Assembly (NCBI RefSeq): GCF_024807145.1
Contig: NZ_JANUCA010000004.1
Coordinates: forward strand, 1-64,000
Direction of reading: 5' to 3'
From: Microbacterium sp. AK031
Lineage (GTDB): Bacteria > Actinomycetota > Actinomycetes > Actinomycetales > Microbacteriaceae
Length of the DNA: 64,000 bases
The notes beneath the pieces were generated by a model that had not been told where the DNA came from, made no database searches, and worked only from the letters and a program-made list of their open reading frames with translations. Positions 36,466 to 45,106 of this stretch are shown here, in pieces; the first letter of the stretch is position 1; every line of letters starts with the position of its first letter. The translations under genes and the position numbers were made by a program.

Positions 36466-37320
36466 ATGGCGCACGCAGAGCAGATCACCGACCGCTGCAG
36501 CTATCACGGAGAGGGTCCGTTCTGGGATGAGAAGCGATCTCGCCTGCGGTTCGTCGACATGCTGGCAGGCGACGTGGTCACTCTGCTGCCCAACGGTCGC
36601 CTCACACGCCGCCATGTCGATGACATCGCCGCGGTCGTCCGCGCCCGCGAAGACGGCGGATACGTCGTCGCAGTGGAACGCGGATTCGCACTGCTGGACG
36701 CCGACTGGACCCGAGAGGACACCATCCACGTCTTCGACTCCCCAGAGATCCGGATGAACGAGGGCGGGTGCGACCCGCAGGGGCGTTTCTACTGCGGTTC
36801 GATGGCCTACGCTGCGGCCCCTGGTGCCGGCGCCCTCTATCGTCTCGACCCCGATCGCACCGTGCACACTGTGCTCGCGGACGTCTCGATTCCGAACGGT
36901 CTGCAGTGGTCTGCCGACGGTGCACGTGCGTTCCACACCGACACGACCACAGGAACGATCAGTGCCTACGACTTCGATGGCGATGCGGGGCGCTTGCTGA
37001 ACCCGCGACCGTTCATCACCATCGACGCATCCGATGGCGCACCGGACGGCTGCGCCGTCGACGATGAGGACGGGCTCTGGGTCGCCTTGTGGGGAGGCGC
37101 GGGCGTGCGCCGCTACGACAGCGACGGCGCTCTCACTGAGGTGATCGAACTGCCGACCACGAACGTCACCGCCTGCACATTCGCCGGTCCTGGCAGTTCA
37201 GACCTCTACATCACCACATCCATGGAGAACGTGGATGCTGCCGCCGAGCCGGCCGCGGGTGCGATCTTCCTTGCATCAGTCGGGACGCGCGGCGTGGCAC
37301 AGCAGTGCTTCGCAGGCTGA
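36466..37320 (+). CDS. SMP-30/gluconolactonase/LRE family lactonase
   Basis: This 284-residue six-bladed propeller opens YHGEGPFWDEKRSRLRFVDM, where the Glu is the metal ligand. It has FDSPEIRMNEGGCDPQGRFYCGSMAY, SIPNGLQWSADGARAFHTDT and DGCAVDDEDGLWVALWGG, which carry the metal-binding Asn and Asp. The family opens aldonolactones made by sugar dehydrogenases. In this cluster a pentono-lactone is the likely substrate, feeding the pentonate dehydratase at 39969. It is divergent from the xylanase gene. Confidence 0.9.
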   Translation: MAHAEQITDRCSYHGEGPFWDEKRSRLRFVDMLAGDVVTLLPNGRLTRRHVDDIAAVVRAREDGGYVVAVERGFALLDADWTREDTIHVFDSPEIRMNEGGCDPQGRFYCGSMAYAAAPGAGALYRLDPDRTVHTVLADVSIPNGLQWSADGARAFHTDTTTGTISAYDFDGDAGRLLNPRPFITIDASDGAPDGCAVDDEDGLWVALWGGAGVRRYDSDGALTEVIELPTTNVTACTFAGPGSSDLYITTSMENVDAAAEPAAGAIFLASVGTRGVAQQCFAG

Positions 37321-37322
37321 TC

Positions 37323-37355
37323 GCACGGGCCGGCGCAGAGCGTGCCGGCCCGTGC
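37323..37355. terminator. Strong GC hairpin between convergent genes
   Basis: GCACGGGCCGGC (37323-37334) pairs perfectly with GCCGGCCCGTGC (37344-37355) around a 9-base loop, just after the SMP-30 stop and just before the end of the convergent GH5 gene. It probably serves as a bidirectional terminator, although no T-run follows. Confidence 0.6.
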
Positions 37356-37360
37356 GCGAT

Positions 37361-38767
37361 CTACGAGACCAGACCGCTCTTCAACTGCCCCAGCAGGCTC
37401 TCACGCACAGCGCAGTTCTCGAATCGGAACGAGTCGGCGAGCGCATCCAGCTCGCTGTCGTCGAGCCCGCGGAACATGTCGGCGTATTCGAGGGCGAGTG
37501 GTTCGGCGAGCGTGATGTTGAGCAGCAGTCGTGCGATGTAGTGCGATGCTCCGAACGGGTACGGATCGAAGTCGGGGAACTCTCGCGCGACCAGCTCTCG
37601 CAGCGGTTCGCTGACCTCGCGAGGCCCGATCTCGTCGCTGCCCCAGCCATCGGCCGACAGGCGGAACTTCTTCGCCACGAAGGGGTCGAAGCGCCGCCGA
37701 TACGGCGTGCCCGCCTTGACACCCACGAGGCCCTGGCGGCCGAGATCCTTGTACATCCACGTGTTCCAGCTCACGCCGTGGCGCGAGTAGATCTCCAGTT
37801 GATCGGTCAGGATCTGTCGCCGCTCGACGTCTTTGGATTCGTCATTGAAGTAGATCGGAGCGAACTCCCCGACATAGATCGGCGTGCCAGTTCGTCGCGC
37901 GAACTCGCTGCGTTCGAGGAACTTCGCCTCGACGGCATCCCGGTCGATGTACTTGCCGTCGGTGATCCCAGGGTATCCCCCGCCCCTCCCGAAGCCGGAC
38001 GGCACGTAGTCATGGAGGGCGTAGACGATTCCATCCTGCGGCTCCTTGAAGATCGTCCAGTCGACGGAATAGGTGTTGCCGTCGAGGAAGATGAGGTGGT
38101 TCGGGTCGACCTTCTTCACCGCGGCGACGATGCGCTCGTAGAACGCCGCCACCCGCACGCCGGTCGCGTCGGCCGGTTCATTCATCAGGTTGTAGCCGCT
38201 CACCCATGGGTTGTCCCTGTATCGATCCGCGATCGCCTCCCAGATGTTCACCGTCCTGTCCTGGAAGTGCGGGTGATCCCAGAATCCGTCGACATGGGTG
38301 CGGTTGTCCGAGTGCCAGTCCTGGTTCTGATGCCCAGGATGCGAGTGCAGATCGATCATCGAATAGATGCCGTTCGCTGCACAGAGCTCTATCGCGCGGT
38401 CGATGTGGCGGAAGCCGCTCTCGATGATCTCGAAAGGGCGCGCATCGCTTTCCAGATGGCGGTAGTTGACGTTGATGCGTACGGAGTTGAATCCCTCCCG
38501 CCCCAGGAACGCCGCGTCGTCCTCCGCGAAGAACCCCGTGAGCAACCGCTCGAAGAATCTGTCGGCGCGATCCTCGCCGAGCACGTCGCCGACGGTCTGC
38601 CTCATGTACGCCTCGTTGGCGGCGTAGCCCGTGATGAAGTTCTCCATCAAGAGCCATCCGCCGATGTTCACCCCCCGCAGCTTCACGACGGCGCCGGCGC
38701 CGTCGACGAATTCGCTTCCGCGAATGGACAGGGGTCGGCTCTGGACAGACGGCTGGGAGGTCGCCAT
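37361..38767 (-). CDS. GH5-type glycoside hydrolase, cytoplasmic
   Basis: This 468-residue TIM-barrel glycosidase opens FVDGAGAVVKLRGVNIGGWLLMENFITGY. It has SMIDLHSHPGHQN, the acid/base Glu in GYNLMNEPAD and the nucleophile Glu in IYVGEFAPIY. These are GH5 (cellulase clan A) marks. The lack of a signal peptide places it in the cytoplasm, acting on imported oligosaccharides or glycosides; specificity within GH5 cannot be read. It diverges from a polyol-type dehydrogenase gene. Confidence 0.85.
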   Translation of the reverse strand: MATSQPSVQSRPLSIRGSEFVDGAGAVVKLRGVNIGGWLLMENFITGYAANEAYMRQTVGDVLGEDRADRFFERLLTGFFAEDDAAFLGREGFNSVRINVNYRHLESDARPFEIIESGFRHIDRAIELCAANGIYSMIDLHSHPGHQNQDWHSDNRTHVDGFWDHPHFQDRTVNIWEAIADRYRDNPWVSGYNLMNEPADATGVRVAAFYERIVAAVKKVDPNHLIFLDGNTYSVDWTIFKEPQDGIVYALHDYVPSGFGRGGGYPGITDGKYIDRDAVEAKFLERSEFARRTGTPIYVGEFAPIYFNDESKDVERRQILTDQLEIYSRHGVSWNTWMYKDLGRQGLVGVKAGTPYRRRFDPFVAKKFRLSADGWGSDEIGPREVSEPLRELVAREFPDFDPYPFGASHYIARLLLNITLAEPLALEYADMFRGLDDSELDALADSFRFENCAVRESLLGQLKSGLVS

Positions 38768-38899
38768 TTCTCTTCCTTCTTCTGCATCGTTGCGGTGTCA
38801 CGGAAAGCGATCGCGGACCAGTTCTGAAACCACGCGAAGCGCAATTTCATGTAGAGTTTTCGCAATGCTGAAGTAAACATATCTCAATTGGAGCCGTCC

Positions 38900-39925
38900 G
38901 TGACCGAATCCGTCATGCAAGCCAGCCTGCTGACCGCGCCCGGCTCGATCGAGCTGCGGTCGCGCCCCATCCCCGAGCTGCAACCCGATGAGGTCCTCGT
39001 CCAGATCGCCGCAGTGGGCGTATGCGGCTCCGACGTGCACTACTACCACGAGGGCCGCATCGCCGATTTCGTCGTGGAGAGCCCGCTGATCCTGGGTCAC
39101 GAAGCTTCCGGCGTGATCAGCAAGGTCGGCTCCGCGGTGTCGCCGACTCGAGTCGGCGAGCGCGTGTCGATAGAACCGCAGCGCGCCTGCCGGACATGCG
39201 AGCAGTGCAAGCGCGGCGCTTACAACCTCTGCCCATTCATGGAGTTCTACGCCACGCCTCCGATCGATGGCGCGTTCGCACAGTACGCCGTGATCCAGTC
39301 GGACTTCGCCTTCGCCATCCCTGACTCGATGAGCCTCGAGGCCGCCGCCCTCTGCGAGCCGCTCTCGGTGGGGATCTGGAGCAACCAGAAGGCCGGCACC
39401 CGCGCGGGCTCGCGTGTGCTCGTCGCGGGCGCTGGCCCGATCGGAATCATCGTGATGCAAGTCGCATTCGCCTTCGGCGCCTCGGAGGTGCTGATATCCG
39501 ACATCGCGCAGACCCGCCGCGACGCCGCAGCGCGATTCGGCGCCACGCGCACACTGGACCCGACCCAGGACGACATGCCCGGGCTCGACGTCGACGTCTT
39601 CATCGACGCCTCCGGCGCAGAACCGGCAGTGCGTGCCGGGATCATGGCGTTGAGACCGGGCGGAAGAGCGGTGCTCGTCGGAATGGGCAAGGACGACATC
39701 TCGCTGCCGGTCTCGCGCATCCAGGGTCGGGAGATCGAGCTCACGGGCGTCTTCCGCTACGCCAATACCTGGCCGCTCGCCATCGAACTGGTCAGCAGCG
39801 GCAAGGTCGACCTCGACGCCCTAGTCACCGGCCGTTACCCGCTCGCCGACGTCGAGGCGGCGCTGCACGCGGCCACCGATCCGAATGCGCTCAAGGTCAT
39901 CGTCACCCCCAACACATGCTCCTGA
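38900..39925 (+). CDS. Zinc-dependent medium-chain dehydrogenase, sorbitol/xylitol-type
   Basis: This 341-residue MDR protein has the polyol-dehydrogenase opening AVGVCGSDVHYYHEGRIADFVVESPLILGHEASG (catalytic zinc Cys and His-Glu). The structural-zinc cysteines CRTCEQCKRGAYNLC and the Rossmann GAGPIGIIVMQ follow. Such enzymes oxidise polyols or aldoses with NAD. I start at GTG 38900 because GGAG lies six bases upstream; TTG 38888 is the alternative. It begins a plus-strand run with the pentonate dehydratase. Confidence 0.88.
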   Translation: MTESVMQASLLTAPGSIELRSRPIPELQPDEVLVQIAAVGVCGSDVHYYHEGRIADFVVESPLILGHEASGVISKVGSAVSPTRVGERVSIEPQRACRTCEQCKRGAYNLCPFMEFYATPPIDGAFAQYAVIQSDFAFAIPDSMSLEAAALCEPLSVGIWSNQKAGTRAGSRVLVAGAGPIGIIVMQVAFAFGASEVLISDIAQTRRDAAARFGATRTLDPTQDDMPGLDVDVFIDASGAEPAVRAGIMALRPGGRAVLVGMGKDDISLPVSRIQGREIELTGVFRYANTWPLAIELVSSGKVDLDALVTGRYPLADVEAALHAATDPNALKVIVTPNTCS

Positions 39926-39968
39926 CCCGAGCCCGCTCCTCCATCACCGACGAAGTTGATAGGACCTC

Positions 39969-41684
39969 ATGAATAATCTCCGAAGCGCCCAGTGGTACGG
40001 CGGCCACGACCGCAACACCTATCTGCACCGCGCCTGGATGCGCCGCGGTCTGCCCGACGACGCCTTCGACGGGCGGCCGCACATCGCCATCGCGAACACC
40101 GCATCCGACCTCACCCCGTGCAACTCTCACCTCAATGAGGTCGCCGAGAGCGTCAAGCACGGCGTGTACGAAGCCGGCGGGATCCCGCTGAACATGCCCG
40201 TGCCGTCATTGGGCGAGACCCAGGTGCGGCCGACCGCGATGCTGTGGCGCAACATGTCAGCGATGGCCATCGAGGAGATGCTCCGGGCCAGCCCCGTCGA
40301 CGGCGTCGTCCTGCTGGGCGGATGCGACAAGACCATTCCCGCGCTGCTCATGGGAGCGGCCTCCGTCGACATCCCCGCCATCGTGATCCCCGGCGGTCCC
40401 ATGCTGAACGGCCACTTCCGCGGTGACGCCATGGGATGCGGCACCGACGTGTGGAAGCTCAGCGAGGAGGTGCGCGCCGGCACCCTCTCCGAGAAGTTGT
40501 TCGTCAAGTCGGAGGGCTCCATGATCCGCAGCCGCGGCCACTGCAACACCATGGGCACCGCCTCGACCATGGCCGCCGTGGCCGAGGCACTCGGCACCAC
40601 GCTCCCCGGTATCGCGGGCACTCCGGCGCCGGACAGCCGACTCTTGGAGATGTCGCACGAAAGCGGCCGTCTTGTCGTGGAGATGGTGTTCGCCGGACGC
40701 AAGATCAGCGATGTCATCACCGCGGAGTCGATCCACAACGCCATCGTCACTCTCGCGGCGATCGGCGGGTCGACCAACGCGGTCGTGCACCTGCTTGCCA
40801 TTGCCGGTCGCCTCGGCATCGACCTGTCGCTCGACGACTTCGACCGCGTCGGCGCCGGAGTCCCCCTGCTCGTCAACCTCCAGCCGACGGGCAAGTACCT
40901 CATGGAGGATCTGTTCCGCGCCGGCGGGCTGCTCGCCGTGCTGCAGCAGGTCAAGGATCTGCTGCAGCCTGCGGCCATCACTGTGACCGGCAAGCCGCTG
41001 GTCAGCTATCTCGATGACCAGGAGGTGTGGGACCACGACGTGATCTCACAACGCGAGCAGCCCCTCCAAGACGATGCGGGGATCGCGATCCTGCGCGGCA
41101 ATCTGGCCCCGACCGGTGCATTGATCAAGCCGGCCGCAGCCTCGCCCGAGCTGATGAAGCACCGTGGCAAGGCCGTCGTATTCGAATCGATCGAGGACTT
41201 CCACGCCCGCATCGACGATCCTGATCTCGACGTCGACGCGACTTCGGTACTCGTGCTGCGCGGATGCGGACCCAAGGGATATCCCGGGATGCCGGAGGTG
41301 TCGAACATGCCGTTGCCGAAGAAGCTGCTCCAGGCCGGAGTGCGGGACATGGTGCGCGTATGCGACGGGCGCATGAGCGGCACAGCATACGGAACGGTCG
41401 TGCTGCACGTCAGCCCGGAGGCGGCAGCCGGTGGGCTGCTGGCGCTCGTGGAGAACGGTGACGAGATCATCCTCGATGTCGAAGGGCGAAGGCTCGAACT
41501 GAATGTGCCGGAGGAGGTGCTGCGTGAGCGCCGGGTGAGTGCGACCACTGCAGACGCCTTCGCCTCTCCCGAGCGCGGCTGGGCCCGCCTCTACATCGAC
41601 CACGTGCAGCAGGCGGATACCGGGGCCGATCTCGACTTCCTCGTCGGATCGTCGGGCCCGCACGTCGCCAGGGAGTCCCATTGA
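39969..41684 (+). CDS. IlvD/Edd-family sugar-acid dehydratase, probably pentonate (L-arabinonate type) dehydratase
   Basis: This 571-residue iron-sulphur dehydratase removes water from an aldonate to give a 2-keto-3-deoxy acid. Cluster cysteines are at 51 (TPCNSHL), 119 (GGCDKTIPALLMG) and 192 (GHCNTMGTASTM). Their spacing of 68 and 73 residues equals that I recall for L-arabinonate dehydratase. The metal/substrate loop RPTAML and the late GRMSGTAYGT with the catalytic serine are present. Its neighbours (lactonase upstream, SDR and semialdehyde dehydrogenase downstream) fit a non-phosphorylative pentose route rather than branched-chain amino acid synthesis. Its stop overlaps or closely precedes the next gene. 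Confidence 0.9.
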   Translation: MNNLRSAQWYGGHDRNTYLHRAWMRRGLPDDAFDGRPHIAIANTASDLTPCNSHLNEVAESVKHGVYEAGGIPLNMPVPSLGETQVRPTAMLWRNMSAMAIEEMLRASPVDGVVLLGGCDKTIPALLMGAASVDIPAIVIPGGPMLNGHFRGDAMGCGTDVWKLSEEVRAGTLSEKLFVKSEGSMIRSRGHCNTMGTASTMAAVAEALGTTLPGIAGTPAPDSRLLEMSHESGRLVVEMVFAGRKISDVITAESIHNAIVTLAAIGGSTNAVVHLLAIAGRLGIDLSLDDFDRVGAGVPLLVNLQPTGKYLMEDLFRAGGLLAVLQQVKDLLQPAAITVTGKPLVSYLDDQEVWDHDVISQREQPLQDDAGIAILRGNLAPTGALIKPAAASPELMKHRGKAVVFESIEDFHARIDDPDLDVDATSVLVLRGCGPKGYPGMPEVSNMPLPKKLLQAGVRDMVRVCDGRMSGTAYGTVVLHVSPEAAAGGLLALVENGDEIILDVEGRRLELNVPEEVLRERRVSATTADAFASPERGWARLYIDHVQQADTGADLDFLVGSSGPHVARESH

Positions 41685-41728
41685 ACGAGTCGGCTGAGGA
41701 GGCCGGAACGGGAGAAGACGGAGCAACC

Positions 41729-42832
41729 ATGACGATGCGTGCCGCTGTCCTGCGCCGACCGGGCGCACCCCTCACGATCGAGCAGGTGGATCTCGCGCCG
41801 CCAGGGCCGGGCGAGATTATGGTCCGCATCGAGGCCGCAGGGGTGTGCCACAGCGATTATCACTACATGACCGGCGACATCGCCTGCCCGCTGCCCGTCG
41901 TGCTCGGGCACGAGGGTGCAGGGATCATCGAGGCGCTGGGCGACGGCACGAGCGGTCGGCTCGCGGTCGGTGATCGAGTGGCACTGATGTGGCGTCCGCG
42001 CTGCGGCGACTGCGAGCCCTGCATCACCGGCAACCCTGTGCTGTGCCAATCGGGTCCGCGTCAGGCCGCGACCGGCGGCCTGCTCGACGGCACGTCGCGC
42101 CTGAGCAAGGGCGACGAGCAGCTGCACCACTTCCTCGGCGTGTCCTGCTTCGCTGAGCGCGTCGTGGTCTCGGAGAGGTCGGTCGTCCCCGTGCCAGAGG
42201 GCGTGCCGGCGCAGATCGCAGCCATCTCAGGATGCGCGGTGATCACCGGCGTCGGCGCCGTACTCAACGCCGTCGGCGAATGCGCCGGCGATTCCGTCCT
42301 GATCATCGGCGCCGGCGGTGTCGGTCTCTCGAGCGTCATGGGCGCACATCTCGCCGGAGCCAATCCCATCGTGGTCGTCGACGTGGATCCGGAGAAGCTC
42401 GAGCGGGCAACCCGCCTCGGTGCGACCCACACCATCGACGCCTCCGCCGGCGACACCGTCGGCCAGGTGCTCGCGCTCTTCCCGAGCGGCGTGAAATGGG
42501 CGATCGAAGCGATCGGACGCGCGGCGACCCTGCAGCAGGCGTTCGACTGCCTGGCGCCCGCCGGCACGCTCGTCGCGGTCGGCCTCGGCCGTGTCGATGA
42601 CACCTTCGCGATCCCAGTCAACAACCTGGTGCAACGACAGAAGCGCGTGATCGGCAGTCTCTACGGCTCGGCAAACCCACTCGTCGATCTGCCGAAGATC
42701 TTCGAGCTCTACCTCGCCGGCAGGCTCCCGCTGGACGAGCTCATCGGTGCCGGCTTCCCGCTGGAGGAAGCGAACGAGGCATATGACGCCCTCGCGGGCG
42801 GCGCCGTCGGTAGGGCGGTGATCGTGCCGTGA
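41729..42832 (+). CDS. Zinc-dependent alcohol dehydrogenase (MDR, class III-like)
   Basis: This 367-residue MDR enzyme has AAGVCHSDYHYMTGDIACPLPVVLGHEGAG (catalytic Cys, His-Glu), the four-Cys structural zinc loop around RCGDCEPCITGNPVLC, and GAGGVGLSSVMGAHLAGA for NAD binding. It resembles S-hydroxymethylglutathione/mycothiol-type dehydrogenases. I choose ATG 41729 with GGAG six bases before; a TTG at 41681 overlapping the dehydratase stop is possible. In this operon it may oxidise a 2-keto-3-deoxy-pentonate or an aldehyde intermediate, but the substrate is not evident. Confidence 0.85.
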   Translation: MTMRAAVLRRPGAPLTIEQVDLAPPGPGEIMVRIEAAGVCHSDYHYMTGDIACPLPVVLGHEGAGIIEALGDGTSGRLAVGDRVALMWRPRCGDCEPCITGNPVLCQSGPRQAATGGLLDGTSRLSKGDEQLHHFLGVSCFAERVVVSERSVVPVPEGVPAQIAAISGCAVITGVGAVLNAVGECAGDSVLIIGAGGVGLSSVMGAHLAGANPIVVVDVDPEKLERATRLGATHTIDASAGDTVGQVLALFPSGVKWAIEAIGRAATLQQAFDCLAPAGTLVAVGLGRVDDTFAIPVNNLVQRQKRVIGSLYGSANPLVDLPKIFELYLAGRLPLDELIGAGFPLEEANEAYDALAGGAVGRAVIVP

Positions 42833-43611
42833 ACAGCGACCAGCAGAAGCAGTTCGCCCGATACCCGAGCCTCGTGGACCGAGTCGCCTTCGTCAGCGGC
42901 GGAGCGACCGGACTGGGCAAGGAGTTCGTCGAACAGCTGGCCGCGCAGGGCAGCAGGGTGGCGTTCATCGACATCGCCAGGGAGAAGGGCGAGGCGCTCG
43001 CGGCGCAGATCGCCGAGCGAGGTCACCCGGCACCGCTCTTCCTTCCGTGCGACGTGCGCGACGTCCCGGCCGTTCAGGATGCGATCCGGCAGGCTGCCGA
43101 GCGGCTCGGCCCGATCACCGTGCTGGTGAACAACGCCGCCAACGACACCCGCCACAAGGTCTCCGATGTCGACCTCGCAATGTGGGACGACTCCATGGCC
43201 GTGAACGTGCGTCATCACTTCTTCGCCGCACAGGCGGTCACGGACATGATGCGCGAGACCGGCGGCGGTTCCATCATCAACCTCGGATCGATAAGCGCAC
43301 ATATCGACCTCCTCGACCTTCCGGGCTACATCACCGCGAAGGCCGGGATCGAAGGCCTGACGCGCACACTCGCCCGCGAACTGGGACCGCACGGCATCCG
43401 CGTGAACTGCATCATCCCGGGCTGGGTCATGACGGATCGGCAGCTCGAGCAATGGGTGACGCCGGAGGCAGAGGCCTCCATCGAGCGCAACCAGTGCCTG
43501 CCCCACAAGCTCTACCCCGATGACGTCGCGCGCATGATGCTCTGGCTCGCGGCAGACGACTCCCGCTCGTGCACGGCCCAGCTCTGGGTCGTGGACGGCG
43601 GATGGATGTGA
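42829..43611 (+). CDS. Short-chain dehydrogenase/reductase
   Basis: This 260-residue classical SDR has the cofactor loop VSGGATGLGKEF, VNNAANDT, the catalytic Ser in NLGSISAH, and YITAKAGIEGLTR (Tyr-x-x-x-Lys). The start GTG overlaps the stop of the preceding dehydrogenase gene. SDRs in pentose clusters act either as aldose 1-dehydrogenases or as 2-keto-3-deoxy-pentonate 4-dehydrogenases; either would fit. Confidence 0.9.
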   Translation: MNSDQQKQFARYPSLVDRVAFVSGGATGLGKEFVEQLAAQGSRVAFIDIAREKGEALAAQIAERGHPAPLFLPCDVRDVPAVQDAIRQAAERLGPITVLVNNAANDTRHKVSDVDLAMWDDSMAVNVRHHFFAAQAVTDMMRETGGGSIINLGSISAHIDLLDLPGYITAKAGIEGLTRTLARELGPHGIRVNCIIPGWVMTDRQLEQWVTPEAEASIERNQCLPHKLYPDDVARMMLWLAADDSRSCTAQLWVVDGGWM

Positions 43612-43618
43612 GGATGAC

Positions 43619-45067
43619 ATGACGACTCTCGATGAACTCGCAGAGATCACCGCAGCAGCAGCGGCGGCTGCACCGGCCGTGGCGAACGCGACCGCCGACA
43701 CCAGATCGGGCTGGCTGAGCGCCATCGCAGACGCCCTCGACGCGCACGCCGACGAGCTCGCCGAACTCGCCAACAGCGAGACCCATCTCGGTGTGCCCCG
43801 GCTGCGCGGAGAGGTGGCACGCACCACCGGGCAGCTGCGCCTGTTCGCCGACGTGATCACCGAAGGCTCATACCTCGAGGCCGTGATCGACCACGCCGAC
43901 CCGGCCGCTGTCCCGCCGCTGCCCGACCTAAGGCGGATGCTGTACCCGATCGGACCGATCGCCGTATTCTCGGCATCGAACTTCCCGTTCGCGTTCTCGG
44001 TCGCCGGCGGCGACACCGCGTCTGCGCTTGCGGTCGGCTGCCCTGTGGTCGTGAAGGCCCACTCCGGTCATCCGGCGCTCAGCGCCCGTACCGCCGAACT
44101 CACCGCAGATGCTTTGCGTGACGCGGGAGCTCCGGCAGGCACTTTCGCTCTGGTGACCGGGCGGGAGACCGGGACGGCACTGGTCCGGGATCCTCACATC
44201 AAGGGGGTCGGCTTCACCGGGTCGGTTGCGGGCGGGCGGGCTCTGTACGATCTCGCGGTGTCACGGCCGGACCCGATCCCGTTCTACGGCGAGCTCGGCA
44301 GCGTCAACCCGGTCGTCCTGACAACTGAAGCGGTCTCGGCGCGCTCGAGCGCGCTGGCTGAGGAGCTCGTCGCATCGTTCACCATGGGCGCAGGCCAGTT
44401 CTGCACCAAACCCGGTGTCGTCTTCGTCCCCGCAGGCAGCGACTTCGCATCCGCGGTCGCGGCGGCAGCGGTCGCAGAGACCGGAGGCAGGCTCTTGACC
44501 GAACGGATCGCCGAGGGTTTTGCTGCAGGGCTCGGCGCACTCGCGAGCGATCCAGAGGTGACGGTCGTCGCCGGCGACATCGCGCAGTTCGATGTGCACT
44601 CGACAGCCACCCCTGTGGTGCTCGCCACGACAGCGCCCGCCCTGGTCACACGTTCAGAGACGCTCCTCGAAGAGTGCTTCGGGCCGACCACCCTGCTGGT
44701 CTCGTATGCGTCCGATTCGGAGCTTCTCACCGCCCTGCGCCTGGTGCCGGGAAGCCTCACCGCGACAGTCCATTCGGAGCCTGGCGAAGACATCACCGAA
44801 CTCGTGGAGGTGCTGCGCGACCGCGCCGGACGGGTGCTCTTCGACGGCTGGCCGACCGGCGTCGCCGTGAACTGGGCACAGCATCACGGTGGCCCGTGGC
44901 CTGCGACGACCTCGTTGTTCACCTCGGTCGGAGCGACCGCCGCGCGTCGATTCCAGCGCCCGGTGGCGTATCAGAACGCCCCGGCGCGGATTCTCCCCGC
45001 GGCGCTTCGCGAAGAGAACCCGCTCAGCATCCCCCGCCGCGTCGACGGTCGCCTCACGTTCGACTGA
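43619..45067 (+). CDS. Aldehyde dehydrogenase, 2-oxoglutarate semialdehyde (2,5-dioxopentanoate) type
   Basis: This 482-residue ALDH has PIAVFSASNFPFAFSVAGGDTASALAVGCPVVVKAHSGHP (note His-Pro). The Glu is in FYGELGSVNPVVL and the catalytic Cys in GAGQFCTKPG. The SGHP and GELGSxNP patterns are those of ketoglutarate semialdehyde dehydrogenases, which complete the oxidative pentose and hydroxyproline routes by making 2-oxoglutarate. It is seven bases after the SDR, with AGGATG ahead of the ATG. Confidence 0.88.
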   Translation: MTTLDELAEITAAAAAAAPAVANATADTRSGWLSAIADALDAHADELAELANSETHLGVPRLRGEVARTTGQLRLFADVITEGSYLEAVIDHADPAAVPPLPDLRRMLYPIGPIAVFSASNFPFAFSVAGGDTASALAVGCPVVVKAHSGHPALSARTAELTADALRDAGAPAGTFALVTGRETGTALVRDPHIKGVGFTGSVAGGRALYDLAVSRPDPIPFYGELGSVNPVVLTTEAVSARSSALAEELVASFTMGAGQFCTKPGVVFVPAGSDFASAVAAAAVAETGGRLLTERIAEGFAAGLGALASDPEVTVVAGDIAQFDVHSTATPVVLATTAPALVTRSETLLEECFGPTTLLVSYASDSELLTALRLVPGSLTATVHSEPGEDITELVEVLRDRAGRVLFDGWPTGVAVNWAQHHGGPWPATTSLFTSVGATAARRFQRPVAYQNAPARILPAALREENPLSIPRRVDGRLTFD

Positions 45068-45106
45068 GCGCGCCGTCTCTCTCCGAGGCGCTCGGCCGAA
45101 CGATAC

